From assembly GCA_031274465.1 (NCBI GenBank), contig JAISQC010000143.1:1-15174 (forward strand): a stretch of 15,174 nucleotides of DNA, written 5' to 3'. Under the pieces are notes generated by a model, which had not been told where the DNA came from, made no database searches, and was given only the letters and a program-made list of their open reading frames with translations. This stretch comes from Synergistaceae bacterium (GTDB lineage Bacteria > Synergistota > Synergistia > Synergistales > Synergistaceae). The position numbers and the translations under genes are program-made. Of the stretch, positions 1 through 6,877 are shown one piece after another (within the stretch, counting starts at the first letter, position 1; each line of letters opens with the position of its first letter).

Positions 1-323
1 ACCTGCGCGATCAAGTTTTTGCAGGTGTAGAACGCGGCGCGCTCCTTCACGAAGGGCGCGTCGTGGAGCTGGATCTCGACGTCGATCAGGTGCCCGTTTT
101 TCGTCTCCACCCTCACGTCGAGGATGCCAAGCTTGTCGCCGGGGAAGTCGCGCTCCAGGTGCGTGTCGATCAGGGAGATCGCGGAATATTCATCCTCCGG
201 GATGTCGAGCGCGGACATGAGGAAGGCACGCAGGACCTTACCGTGCCTCCTGTCCCCGAATACCATCTTGAACACTACGTCCGATTTGAGCGGCAATAGC
301 TTCGTTCCGCCTTCGCTTTCCAT
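1..323 (-). CDS. Rpn-family PD-(D/E)XK nuclease / putative transposase, 5' part only
   Basis: The first 107 codons of a gene that runs off the left edge. The product opens MESEGGTKLLPLKSDVVFKM and continues VFGDRRHGKVL, the N-terminal signature of the PDDEXK_2/Rpn family (recombination-promoting nucleases, often labelled transposase_31). Two catalytic elements of the nuclease core are visible: Asp69 in GILDVRV and the E-x-Q motif (Glu83, Gln85) in DVEIQL, followed by FVKERAAFYT, where the family has its conserved Arg and Tyr. The ATG at 323 has a good AGGAGG about 8 nt upstream. Known members are DNA endonucleases that raise recombination; many copies per genome are usual. Whether the rest is intact cannot be judged here. 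Confidence 0.85.
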   Translation of the reverse strand, partial: MESEGGTKLLPLKSDVVFKMVFGDRRHGKVLRAFLMSALDIPEDEYSAISLIDTHLERDFPGDKLGILDVRVETKNGHLIDVEIQLHDAPFVKERAAFYTCKNLIAQ

Positions 324-371
324 GGGCTTCCCCTCCTTGGCTCGACGAAATCAATTTCAGCAAGGATACAA

Positions 372-405
372 TGCATGCGTTTGTCGCGTAACGACAATTC
401 ATGCA
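372..405. promoter_or_regulatory. Composite dyad upstream of the nuclease gene
   Basis: TGCATG-N3-TTGTCG-N5-CGACAA-N2-CATGCA: two nested perfect 6-bp inverted repeats that differ only by one base in the inner gap. It lies about 50 bp upstream of the nuclease start. It could be an operator or an RNA hairpin in the leader. A second 6-bp dyad (GCAGCG at 403-408 with CGCTGC at 420-425) follows directly. No convincing minus-strand -35/-10 pair was found. Otherwise I see nothing in 324-496. Confidence 0.4.
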
Positions 406-496
406 GCGCCTTTGGGTGCCGCTGCGATGCGGGGGCGGGAAATCTCAAATTAGGCAAAAATACCCACTCGAACAGGTTGTAAAATACCCCCCTTTT

Positions 497-525
497 TTGT
501 CACCAGTATATATAGAGGCTAATAT
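497..525 (+). promoter_or_regulatory. Putative sigma-70 type promoter of the DUF1659-like gene
   Basis: TTGTCA (497-502, 5/6 to consensus), 17-nt spacer, TAATAT (520-525, 4/6). A start site near 531-533 would leave a leader of less than 20 nt that still holds the GGGGAG ribosome site at 535-540. Spacing is ideal and position fits; not tested. Confidence 0.45.
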
Positions 526-549
526 TTTTTTGAAGGGGAGGCGGGTTAT

Positions 550-930
550 ATGGCCCGTTTGGAACTTGTCGGATGCAGGCTCGCGATTCAGATGAGCGTG
601 AGGCGTTTCCTGAACGGCAGGGTGCGGCGGCGCACGGTCGTTTTGCGAAACGTCCGCCCGGACGCTTCGGCGGATCAGTTGGCGATGGTGGTTCGGGCGC
701 TCGAAAAGGTGATCGCGCACCCGATAATCAGGGTGCGCGTCGTTAAAAAATACATCCTCGTCGCGGACGGGGGAATGCCTTTGCCTCGCGTTCGGCCTGA
801 AAGGCCGCTTAAAACTTTAGCCAGCCTGCGGCGCGTTCGATCGCGCGCTTCCACCCCGCGTAGCGATGCTCGCGCTGGTCATCGCTTATCTGCGGCTCGA
901 ACACGCGCTCTACCTTCCAGTTTGCGGTGA
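550..930 (+). CDS. DUF1659-like small protein, possible 3' readthrough extension
   Basis: Residues 1 to about 72 resemble the DUF1659 family of short Firmicutes/Synergistota proteins of unknown function: a beta-like N-terminus, then the pattern VVLRNVRPDASADQLAMVV with a following RALEKVIAHPIIRVRVVKKYILV. The family is usually about 70-75 residues, but this frame stays open for 126 codons, and its last 40 (arginine- and serine-rich) are simply the antisense of the kinase gene's 3' end. A one-base change in the G5 run at 769-773 would end the frame at a TGA at 798-800, so the tail may come from a frameshift or sequencing error. Start ATG is supported by GGGGAG and a promoter just upstream. No signal peptide or membrane segment. 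Function unknown. Confidence 0.55.
   Translation: MARLELVGCRLAIQMSVRRFLNGRVRRRTVVLRNVRPDASADQLAMVVRALEKVIAHPIIRVRVVKKYILVADGGMPLPRVRPERPLKTLASLRRVRSRASTPRSDARAGHRLSAARTRALPSSLR
793..807. terminator. Short hairpin between convergent genes
   Basis: CGGCCT-GAA-AGGCCG, a perfect 6-bp stem, starting 2 nt after the kinase stop codon on the minus strand. It also lies where the short plus-strand gene would be expected to end. There is no good U-tract on either strand, so as an intrinsic terminator it is weak. Confidence 0.3.
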
Positions 931-2302
931 TCTCATCGAGCGAGTTCCAATATCCGACCGCCAGGCCCGCAAGGTACGCCGCGCCTAAAACCGTGGTCTC
1001 CGTGATCACGGGCCGCTCGACCGGGATGCCCAAAATGTCCGCCTGGAACTGCATGGACAGGTCGTTTTTGGCGCCGCCGCCGTCCACGCGGAGCTTCAAG
1101 AGGTCGAGGCCGGAGTCGCGCTTCATTATCTCGAAGGCGTCGCGCACCTGATAGGCCATCGATTCCAGCGCGGCGCGGGCTATGTGGTGTTTCGTCGAGC
1201 CGCGGGTGAGGCCGAGGATCGAGCCCCTCGCGTAAGAGTCGAAATGCGGCGCGCCGAGGCCCACGAACGCCGGCACGAAGAAGACGCCGCCGTTGTCGGG
1301 GACCTGCTTTGCGAGCTCCTCCGCCTCTTGGGGCTTGTCGATGATGCCGAGCCCGTCGCGTAGCCATTGGATCACCGCGCCCGACACGTCAACGAGGCCC
1401 TCCAGCCCATATTGGTGCTTGCCGTTGATCTGCCACAGCACCGGGGCTATGAGCTGGCCCTTTGGGGGGATGTACTTGTCGCCGGTGTTCATTATCATGA
1501 ACGAGCCGGTCCCATAGGTGTTCTTCGCCATGCCCGGCTCGAAGCACGCCTGTCCGAAAGTCGCGGCCTGCTGGTCCCCGCAGATGCCTGCTATCGGAAT
1601 TTTGGCGCCGAAAAACACATCCGGGTCGGTGTAGGCGTATATCTCGCTCGACGAGCGGATTTCCGGCAGGATGCTCCGTGGGATGCCCATCTCCTTTAGC
1701 ATCAGGTCGTCCCAGTCCAGAGTGGTGGCGTTCATCATCAGGGTCTCGGAGGCGTTCGACGGCTCCGTGACGTGGACCGCGCCCCCAGACAGCTTCCACA
1801 CCAGCCAGGCGTCGATATTGCCGAAAATCAGACGGCCCTCTTCGACACCCCGGCGCACGTCCTCGTTGTTCTCGAGCAGCCATTCGACTTTGGGGCCGGA
1901 CGCGTTGGGGATGATTATCATGCCAGTCCGCCCCTCGAAACCGGCCCTGTCCTTGGCTATGAGCCTTTCGCATATCCCGAGATTGCGCCTGTCCTGCCAC
2001 ACGATGGCGCGCGCGGCGGGCCTGCCGGTTTTTTTGTCCCAAAGCAGAGTGGTGACCCGCTGGTTCGTGATGCCGATAGCCGCGATGTCGCCGACCGGAA
2101 TGTTTCCGGATTTCAGAGCTTCGCCGACCACGCGTATCGTGACGTCCCATATCTCCTCCGCGTCGTGCTCGACCCACCCGTCCTGCGGGAAATGCTGGGT
2201 GAACTCGCTGTAGCCGGTTGCCACCTGATTCGCCTGCTTGTCGAAGATGATTACCTTCGTCCCTGTGGTGCCCTGATCGATGCCAAGGATGTACTTGCTC
2301 AT
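809..2302 (-). CDS. glpK: Glycerol-kinase-family (FGGY) carbohydrate kinase with altered polyol pocket
   Basis: 497 residues, full length for GlpK (about 500). FGGY kinases transfer phosphate from ATP to a sugar or polyol in the cytoplasm. Seen: N-terminal phosphate motif GIDQGTTGTK (7-16), AIVWQDRR (99-106), IPIAGICGDQQAATFGQ with the catalytic Asp243, NTYGTGSF (261-268), FVPAFVGLGAP (342-351), LRVDGGGAKND (404-414) and ETTVLGAAYLAGLAVG near the end. Against E. coli GlpK (recalled numbering), Arg83, Trp103, Asp245 and Phe270 are kept as Arg82, Trp102, Asp243 and Phe268. Glu84 is Val83 (NQRVT instead of NQRET) and Tyr135 is Asn133 (IPNASGPK instead of DPYFSGTK). Both normally contact glycerol, so a different polyol or sugar is likely. 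It starts 19 nt after the amidohydrolase stop, with GGGAGG 8 nt before the ATG: same operon. Automated annotation will say glycerol kinase. Confidence 0.9.
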   Translation of the reverse strand: MSKYILGIDQGTTGTKVIIFDKQANQVATGYSEFTQHFPQDGWVEHDAEEIWDVTIRVVGEALKSGNIPVGDIAAIGITNQRVTTLLWDKKTGRPAARAIVWQDRRNLGICERLIAKDRAGFEGRTGMIIIPNASGPKVEWLLENNEDVRRGVEEGRLIFGNIDAWLVWKLSGGAVHVTEPSNASETLMMNATTLDWDDLMLKEMGIPRSILPEIRSSSEIYAYTDPDVFFGAKIPIAGICGDQQAATFGQACFEPGMAKNTYGTGSFMIMNTGDKYIPPKGQLIAPVLWQINGKHQYGLEGLVDVSGAVIQWLRDGLGIIDKPQEAEELAKQVPDNGGVFFVPAFVGLGAPHFDSYARGSILGLTRGSTKHHIARAALESMAYQVRDAFEIMKRDSGLDLLKLRVDGGGAKNDLSMQFQADILGIPVERPVITETTVLGAAYLAGLAVGYWNSLDEITANWKVERVFEPQISDDQREHRYAGWKRAIERAAGWLKF

Positions 2303-2321
2303 CTGCTCTGCCTCCCTATTT

Positions 2322-3866
2322 TTATTTTGTGCCGTAGGTGATTTGCCCCTCCTTGATGGTCAAAGAAACGCCTATGTCGCGTATCGCGTGCCCGGGAACG
2401 AGCAGAGGGTCGTCGTTCAGCACCGACAGGTCCCCCAGCTTGCCTACCGCAAGCGTCCCCTTGATATCCTGTTCCCCGGCGATCAGCGCGGCACAAGACG
2501 TGAACATCTCCAAAGCCTCTTTCGGAGTGACGGCGTTCTCGGGGTACGGCGGGTTGACTGCCGCGTGCATCCCGAGCAATGGGTCGATAGGGGTCACGTC
2601 GGAGTCGGAACCGCCGCCTATCACGATGCCTGCGTCGAGCATTCGGCGGTGCGGATAGCCGCCTCGCTCCCGCGCCTCGCCGAGGCGCGAGCGGTACACC
2701 GTCCCCGGCCCGCCCCGCAAAAACGTGAAACTCGGCTGCGACGACACCACCACGCCGAGGCGGCCGGCCAAGTCTATGTCGCCCTGCGCCGGAAAGCCGA
2801 AGTGCTCGATCCGCAATTGTCCCTGCCTTGCCCGCTCCCCTGCCAATTCGAGCTCGTAGCAGTCGAGCGCCTGCCTGATGGCCTTCTGGCCTATCGCGTG
2901 GAACGCTATCTGCAAATTTGCGTCGAGCGCGCGCCTGATGAGGCTTCTGACCTGCCGGTCGGAGTAGTACAGCGTGCCGAAAGTCCCCGGGGCGTCGTCG
3001 TATTGCTCCGAAAAAGCGGCGGTGCGGGAGCCTATCGAGCCATCGAGCGTGATGTCTCCCCCCCAGGCCGCAAGGCCCGCCCCGATAACGGCCTTTTCGT
3101 CCTCGATCGCCCAGTAGAGCGCCACGTGGACGTCGAGCACATCTTTGACCGCGAGCAGGACGGGAATGTCGGAGTCGGAGAACAGAGACCCGCCCTCCAT
3201 ACCGTGGATCGTCGTGCATCCCTTCGAAGCCGCGAGTGTCGCGGTGTATCTGAAGGCCTTGGCGCGCGACGCTTCGTCCTGCATGTTGAAAAACGACATC
3301 TTCGCCATGGAGTTCGCCTGCTCGTGCAGCCTACCGTTGGGTTTCCCGTCGTCGCCCAGCCGCACGCCGGGGACGTCGGCGCTCAGGCCGAACTGTTTGA
3401 AAGCGGTGCTGTTCACCAAGGTGTAATGCCAGCCCCGGTCCACGATGTACGCCGGCCTGTCTGGAACGGCCGAGTCGAGTTCGCTCATCGTCGGCGGGCG
3501 CTTTTCCTTCAAGCGCGACTCGTCCAGGCGTTTGCCGAACACCCATCCCGAGCCCTCGTCGGCGCGCAGCTTTTCGAGCGCGCCCGCTACGTCCGAACAA
3601 TCGTACATGTCGATTCCAAGCGAGTTCAGCCCAGTGCCCATGATGTGGACGTGGCAATCGTGAAGGCCCGGAACTGCGGTTTTACCCCGCAGGTCGATCA
3701 ATTCGCCCCGCCCGTGGGGGGCCAGCTCCTCGAAACGCCGCTTTATCTCGTCGCTCCCGCCGAGGGCCGTGATTTTGCCGCCCTCCATCAGGATGCCGTC
3801 GCAAACTGGCAGCGAGTCCTCCATGGTGCGGATTTTGCCACAGACCAACGCCATAATCTCCGTCAT
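2322..3866 (-). CDS. YtcJ-type metal-dependent amidohydrolase
   Basis: 514 residues, usual length for the YtcJ-like branch of the amidohydrolase superfamily (amidohydro_3), TIM-barrel enzymes that hydrolyse amide or related C-N bonds; the N-substituted formamide deformylase NfdA belongs to this branch. Seen: composite beta-sandwich N-terminus with GKTAVPGLHDCHVHI carrying the H-x-H pair His72/His74; GRLHEQA (Glu182); the branch hallmark DGSIGSRTAAF (275-285); FHAIG (His323); RIEHF (His355); and GGGSDSD with Asp421, the metal-site Asp. C-terminal GTLAVGKLGDLSVLNDDPL is also typical. No signal peptide, so cytoplasmic. ATG has GGAGG about 9 nt upstream. First gene of a two-gene operon with the kinase and divergent from the ABC importer, suggesting it acts on the imported compound. 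The natural substrate cannot be read from sequence. Confidence 0.9.
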   Translation of the reverse strand: MTEIMALVCGKIRTMEDSLPVCDGILMEGGKITALGGSDEIKRRFEELAPHGRGELIDLRGKTAVPGLHDCHVHIMGTGLNSLGIDMYDCSDVAGALEKLRADEGSGWVFGKRLDESRLKEKRPPTMSELDSAVPDRPAYIVDRGWHYTLVNSTAFKQFGLSADVPGVRLGDDGKPNGRLHEQANSMAKMSFFNMQDEASRAKAFRYTATLAASKGCTTIHGMEGGSLFSDSDIPVLLAVKDVLDVHVALYWAIEDEKAVIGAGLAAWGGDITLDGSIGSRTAAFSEQYDDAPGTFGTLYYSDRQVRSLIRRALDANLQIAFHAIGQKAIRQALDCYELELAGERARQGQLRIEHFGFPAQGDIDLAGRLGVVVSSQPSFTFLRGGPGTVYRSRLGEARERGGYPHRRMLDAGIVIGGGSDSDVTPIDPLLGMHAAVNPPYPENAVTPKEALEMFTSCAALIAGEQDIKGTLAVGKLGDLSVLNDDPLLVPGHAIRDIGVSLTIKEGQITYGTK

Positions 3867-3951
3867 ATCCGTTTGCCTCCATCTTGCCCCGAATGGTGCG
3901 CAAAATCGCTTATTTTAAGAAATTTTGGAAATGAACTACTGGCTTGCCGCA

Positions 3952-3979
3952 ATTATACACCACATGCGAAGCAAGCCAA
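3952..3979 (-). promoter_or_regulatory. Putative promoter of the amidohydrolase-kinase operon
   Basis: On the minus strand: TTGGCT (3979-3974, 4/6), 16-nt spacer, perfect TATAAT (3957-3952). The -10 lies between the arms of an 8-bp inverted repeat, TGGCTTGC (3940-3947) and GCAAGCCA (3971-3978), which also covers the -35, so a repressor site here is plausible. Confidence 0.5.
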
Positions 3980-3982
3980 GCG

Positions 3983-4012
3983 ATTTTCGTAAAGGGCAAT
4001 TTTTACGAAAAT
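3983..4012. promoter_or_regulatory. Perfect 11-bp inverted repeat, candidate operator shared by divergent operons
   Basis: ATTTTCGTAAA (3983-3993), 8-nt spacer, TTTACGAAAAT (4002-4012). It abuts the -35 of the minus-strand promoter and lies about 40 bp upstream of the plus-strand -10. A related half-site, TTTTAAGAAATTTTGG, occurs at 3913-3928 and resembles TTTTACGAAAATTTTGG at 4001-4017. Dyad form and position suggest a dimeric transcription factor; its gene is not in the window. Confidence 0.5.
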
Positions 4013-4052
4013 TTTGGCAAATTAAAATAAGCAAAGCTACTGAAAAACGGGG

Positions 4053-4058
4053 TATAAT
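4053..4058 (+). promoter_or_regulatory. -10 box of the ABC importer operon
   Basis: Perfect TATAAT. No recognisable -35 hexamer stands 16-18 nt upstream (AGCAAA region), which is what one expects of a promoter that needs an activator. The start site would be near 4065, giving a leader of about 120 nt. Confidence 0.4.
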
Positions 4059-4079
4059 TTCAAAGATCCGCTGAACAAA

Positions 4080-4110
4080 TAATCATTATGCACATAATCA
4101 TTGATGCACA
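4080..4110 (+). repeat. Tandem 15/16-nt direct repeat in the importer leader
   Basis: TAATCATTATGCACA (4080-4094) is followed at once by TAATCATTGATGCACA (4095-4110); the copies differ by one inserted G. It lies in the presumed 5' untranslated leader. It may be a recent tandem duplication or paired binding sites. Confidence 0.5.
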
Positions 4111-4186
4111 CCACAAACCGACGTTTTTGCGCGGCCCGCTTGGCGTACGAGGGAGTCGGCGCGCTCATGACAGGAGGGAAGCCCAT

Positions 4187-5713
4187 TTGAGAGACGTTCT
4201 CGAGTTCCAGGCGATATCGAAGTATTTCCCCGGCGTCAAGGCGCTCGACGACATCAGCTTCGAGGCGTACGGAGGGGAGGTGCTGGCGTTTCTCGGCGAA
4301 AACGGCGCCGGAAAGTCCACCCTGCTTAAAATTTTAAACGGCGATTACCAGCCCGACGGGGGAAAATACCTCATCAACGGCAAAGAGGCGCACTTCCGCA
4401 GCCCCCACGAAGCGATCTCGGCGGGGGTGAGCGTGATATACCAGGAGCGCCAGATACTCATGGAGCTCAGCGTCGCGGAAAATATTTATCTCGGTAGGAT
4501 GCCGGCCAACCGGCTTGGCGTGATAAACACGCGGAAGGCAAACGCCATGGCGTCCGGGATAATAAGCGACTTCGGGCTGCCGATAAAGCCATCCGACAAG
4601 GTGAAGGACCTGAGCGTGGCCTATCAGCAGATGGTCGAGATAATGAAGGCATACAGCCGCGACGAGCTGAAGGTCATCTGCTTCGACGAGCCCACCGCCA
4701 GCCTGTCCGACTCGGAGATCGGCATCCTGTTCGGCATCATACGGAAGTTGAGGGACGAGGGCAAGATAATCATCTACGTCTCGCACAGGATGAGCGAGAT
4801 TCGCGAGATAGCAGACAGGGTAGCCATTTTCAAGGACGGGCGGTTTGTGGGTGCCGAAGACGCCAAGACCTCGTCGGAGGCGGGCCTTATCCGCAAGATG
4901 GTGGGCCGGGACCTCGGCGACATATACGACTCGCTCGACCGCGACAAGGAGATCGGGGCGGTGCTGCTGGAGGCCCGCCACATCTCATCCGACTACGTGG
5001 AAGACGTGTCTTTCTCCCTGCACCGCGGCGAGGTGCTAGGCTTTTCCGGGCTGGTTGGCGCGGGCAGGACGGAAGTCATGCGCGCGATCGTCGGCGCCGA
5101 TAAAATAAAATCGGGGGAAGTGCTCCTCGACGGAAAGCCGATATCGAACAGGTCCCCTAAGGACGCGATGGCAAGCGGCATAGTGCTGGTGCCAGAGGAC
5201 AGGAAGACGCAGGGCATCTTAGCCAACCTCGACGTATCGGGCAACATAAACATCGCCCTCATGGACCAGCACTCCAACAGGCTTGGCGTTTTGGACTCGG
5301 ACAAAGAGAGCCGGGCCGTCGAAAAGGGCATAAAGGATTTCAGCATCAAGACGCCATCGCCGTTTAAAAAAATCGTCGAGCTGTCGGGGGGAAACCAGCA
5401 AAAATGCGTGGTTGCAAGAGTGATGGCCACCAACCCCAAGGTGCTCATCCTGGACGAGCCTACAAAGGGCATCGACGTCGGCGCGAAGTCCGAATTTTAC
5501 CAGATGATATGCAGGTTCGCGAAAGAGGGCCTCGGGGTCATCCTCGTCTCGTCCGAACTGCCGGAGGTCATTGGCCTCTCAGACCGCATAATAGTGATGA
5601 AGGGGCGCAGGATGGCGGGAGAAGTGATGCGATCTGACGCGACCGAGGACCGCTTGCTGGCCTTGAGCATGATGGAAGCGGACGAAAGAATCTCGAAGGA
5701 GGCCTGCGCATGA
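4187..5713 (+). CDS. Sugar ABC importer ATPase, RbsA/AraG type (two fused nucleotide-binding domains)
   Basis: 508 residues from a TTG start chosen because AGGAGG (4172-4177) sits 9 nt before it and because the family starts here; an upstream ATG at 4088 in the same frame has no ribosome site and would add unmatched residues. Domain 1: Walker A GENGAGKST (38-45 region), degenerate signature LSVAYQQMVEI, Walker B VICFDEPTASLSD, switch SHRMSEI. Domain 2: degenerate Walker A GLVGAGRTEVMRA, signature LSGGNQQK, Walker B VLILDEPTKGIDVG. One intact and one degenerate Walker A is normal for this class, which imports monosaccharides, polyols and related compounds as two copies of the fused ATPase with two permeases. 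It overlaps the permease by 4 nt (ATGA), so the two are translationally coupled. Confidence 0.95.
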   Translation: MRDVLEFQAISKYFPGVKALDDISFEAYGGEVLAFLGENGAGKSTLLKILNGDYQPDGGKYLINGKEAHFRSPHEAISAGVSVIYQERQILMELSVAENIYLGRMPANRLGVINTRKANAMASGIISDFGLPIKPSDKVKDLSVAYQQMVEIMKAYSRDELKVICFDEPTASLSDSEIGILFGIIRKLRDEGKIIIYVSHRMSEIREIADRVAIFKDGRFVGAEDAKTSSEAGLIRKMVGRDLGDIYDSLDRDKEIGAVLLEARHISSDYVEDVSFSLHRGEVLGFSGLVGAGRTEVMRAIVGADKIKSGEVLLDGKPISNRSPKDAMASGIVLVPEDRKTQGILANLDVSGNINIALMDQHSNRLGVLDSDKESRAVEKGIKDFSIKTPSPFKKIVELSGGNQQKCVVARVMATNPKVLILDEPTKGIDVGAKSEFYQMICRFAKEGLGVILVSSELPEVIGLSDRIIVMKGRRMAGEVMRSDATEDRLLALSMMEADERISKEACA

Positions 5714-6732
5714 ACAGGATCAAACGGCTCATCGGGGGAATCGGGGGGGACAAGCTGATCCTGATGGCCGCCATCATCGTGGTGTTCGCGCTGTTTACCT
5801 CGCTGAACCGCAACTTCCTCACCCCGACGAACATCACCAACATCCTAGTCGCGACGTCACTCGTCGGGCTAGTCGCGATAGGCGAGACTTATCTGGTGAT
5901 AGCGGGCCACGTGGACCTCTCCCCCGGCTCTTTGGTGGCCCTTTCCGGGGTCTTGGCGGCCCTGCTCGTGAGCAAGGGCGTGGCTTTTTTCCCGGCGCTT
6001 CTGATAACGCTTTTCGCTGGCGCGGCGGTTGGGCTTGCCAACTCGCTCATGACCAGCAAGATAAAGCTCGAGCCGTTCATAGCGACATTGGTCACGCAAT
6101 CCATCGTGCGGGGGTTCGCCTATATCCTGTGCGGGGGCAAGCCGGTCGCCATCAGCGACGCGACGTTCCTCCGCGTAAGCAGGCTGAGATTTCCGGTATT
6201 TCTGAACGAGGGCAGCAAGCTGAGTTTTTCCGGAATACCTCTGGCGGTGTGGATAATGATAGCCGCGTTCGCCCTGTTCGGCTTCATACTGGCCCGGACC
6301 AAATTCGGCCGCAGCATCTACGCGGTGGGCGGCAACAAGGACGCGGCGCGGCTCGCGGGCCTGAACCCGCAGCGCATAATGCTCGTCTGCTACGTCATGA
6401 TGGGGGTGATCTGCGCGGTAGGGGGCGTGGTCTTCGCGGCGCGGATGAACTCGGGCCAGCCGGCCGCCAACGTGAACTTGGAGTTCGACGCGATCACTGC
6501 GGTCATCCTAGGCGGAGTCTCGTTCTCCGGCGGCGTGGGCAGCATGGGCGGGACGATTCTGGGCGTGATCCTCATACAGTCGTTCAACACCGGCCTCACG
6601 ATGGTGAACGTGCAGTCGTTCTGGCAATTGGTCGCGCGCGGGGGGCTTCTTTTGTTCGCCCTGACCTCCGACTACATCCGCAAGGCCAACCGCGAGAAAA
6701 ACCTCCTCGCGGACAGCAAGAGGAACAGTTGA
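5710..6732 (+). CDS. Sugar ABC importer permease, RbsC/AraH type (BPD_transp_2)
   Basis: 340 residues, standard length for the class. Mostly hydrophobic with roughly eight to ten membrane segments, the first at residues 15-32. Typical landmarks: FLTPTNITNIL after the first helix, AGHVDLSPGSLVALSG (the family's GGIDLSVGS-like element), ARTKFGRSIYAVGGNKDAARLAGLN (the loop thought to meet the ATPase), and AVILGGVSFSGGVGSMGGTILG near the C-terminus. It acts in the cytoplasmic membrane with the overlapping upstream ATPase and the downstream binding protein. Confidence 0.95.
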   Translation: MNRIKRLIGGIGGDKLILMAAIIVVFALFTSLNRNFLTPTNITNILVATSLVGLVAIGETYLVIAGHVDLSPGSLVALSGVLAALLVSKGVAFFPALLITLFAGAAVGLANSLMTSKIKLEPFIATLVTQSIVRGFAYILCGGKPVAISDATFLRVSRLRFPVFLNEGSKLSFSGIPLAVWIMIAAFALFGFILARTKFGRSIYAVGGNKDAARLAGLNPQRIMLVCYVMMGVICAVGGVVFAARMNSGQPAANVNLEFDAITAVILGGVSFSGGVGSMGGTILGVILIQSFNTGLTMVNVQSFWQLVARGGLLLFALTSDYIRKANREKNLLADSKRNS

Positions 6733-6794
6733 AAACCATCTCGCCATATACGAAAGAGGGTGGAAATAAAAAGATTACCTAGGACAGGCACTCA

Positions 6795-6847
6795 CTTGCG
6801 CAAGATCGCACACGAGGCACTGTTGGCTTCCCGAAGCCCCGCGCGGG
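6795..6847 (+). promoter_or_regulatory. Three adjacent dyads between permease and binding-protein genes
   Basis: The 145-nt gap holds CTTGCGCAAG (6795-6804), GGCTTC-CC-GAAGCC (6825-6838) and CCCGCGCGGG (6838-6847), just before the ribosome site. No U-tract follows. Such hairpins can set the ratio of binding protein to membrane parts by protecting the 3' RNA or by partial termination. Role inferred. Confidence 0.35.
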
Positions 6848-6877
6848 AACCGTTTAAGCCATAAGGAGGAAGAGAAA

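Noticed and set aside
2280..3992. 570-codon plus-strand frame opposite the amidohydrolase gene
   Set aside because: Shadow of the minus-strand gene in GC-rich DNA: arginine/valine-rich, no family features, while the minus strand carries all metal-site motifs.
4088..4186. Longer N-terminus of the ABC ATPase from ATG 4088
   Set aside because: No ribosome site, overlaps the tandem repeat, and the extra 33 residues do not look like the family; TTG 4187 has an ideal AGGAGG.
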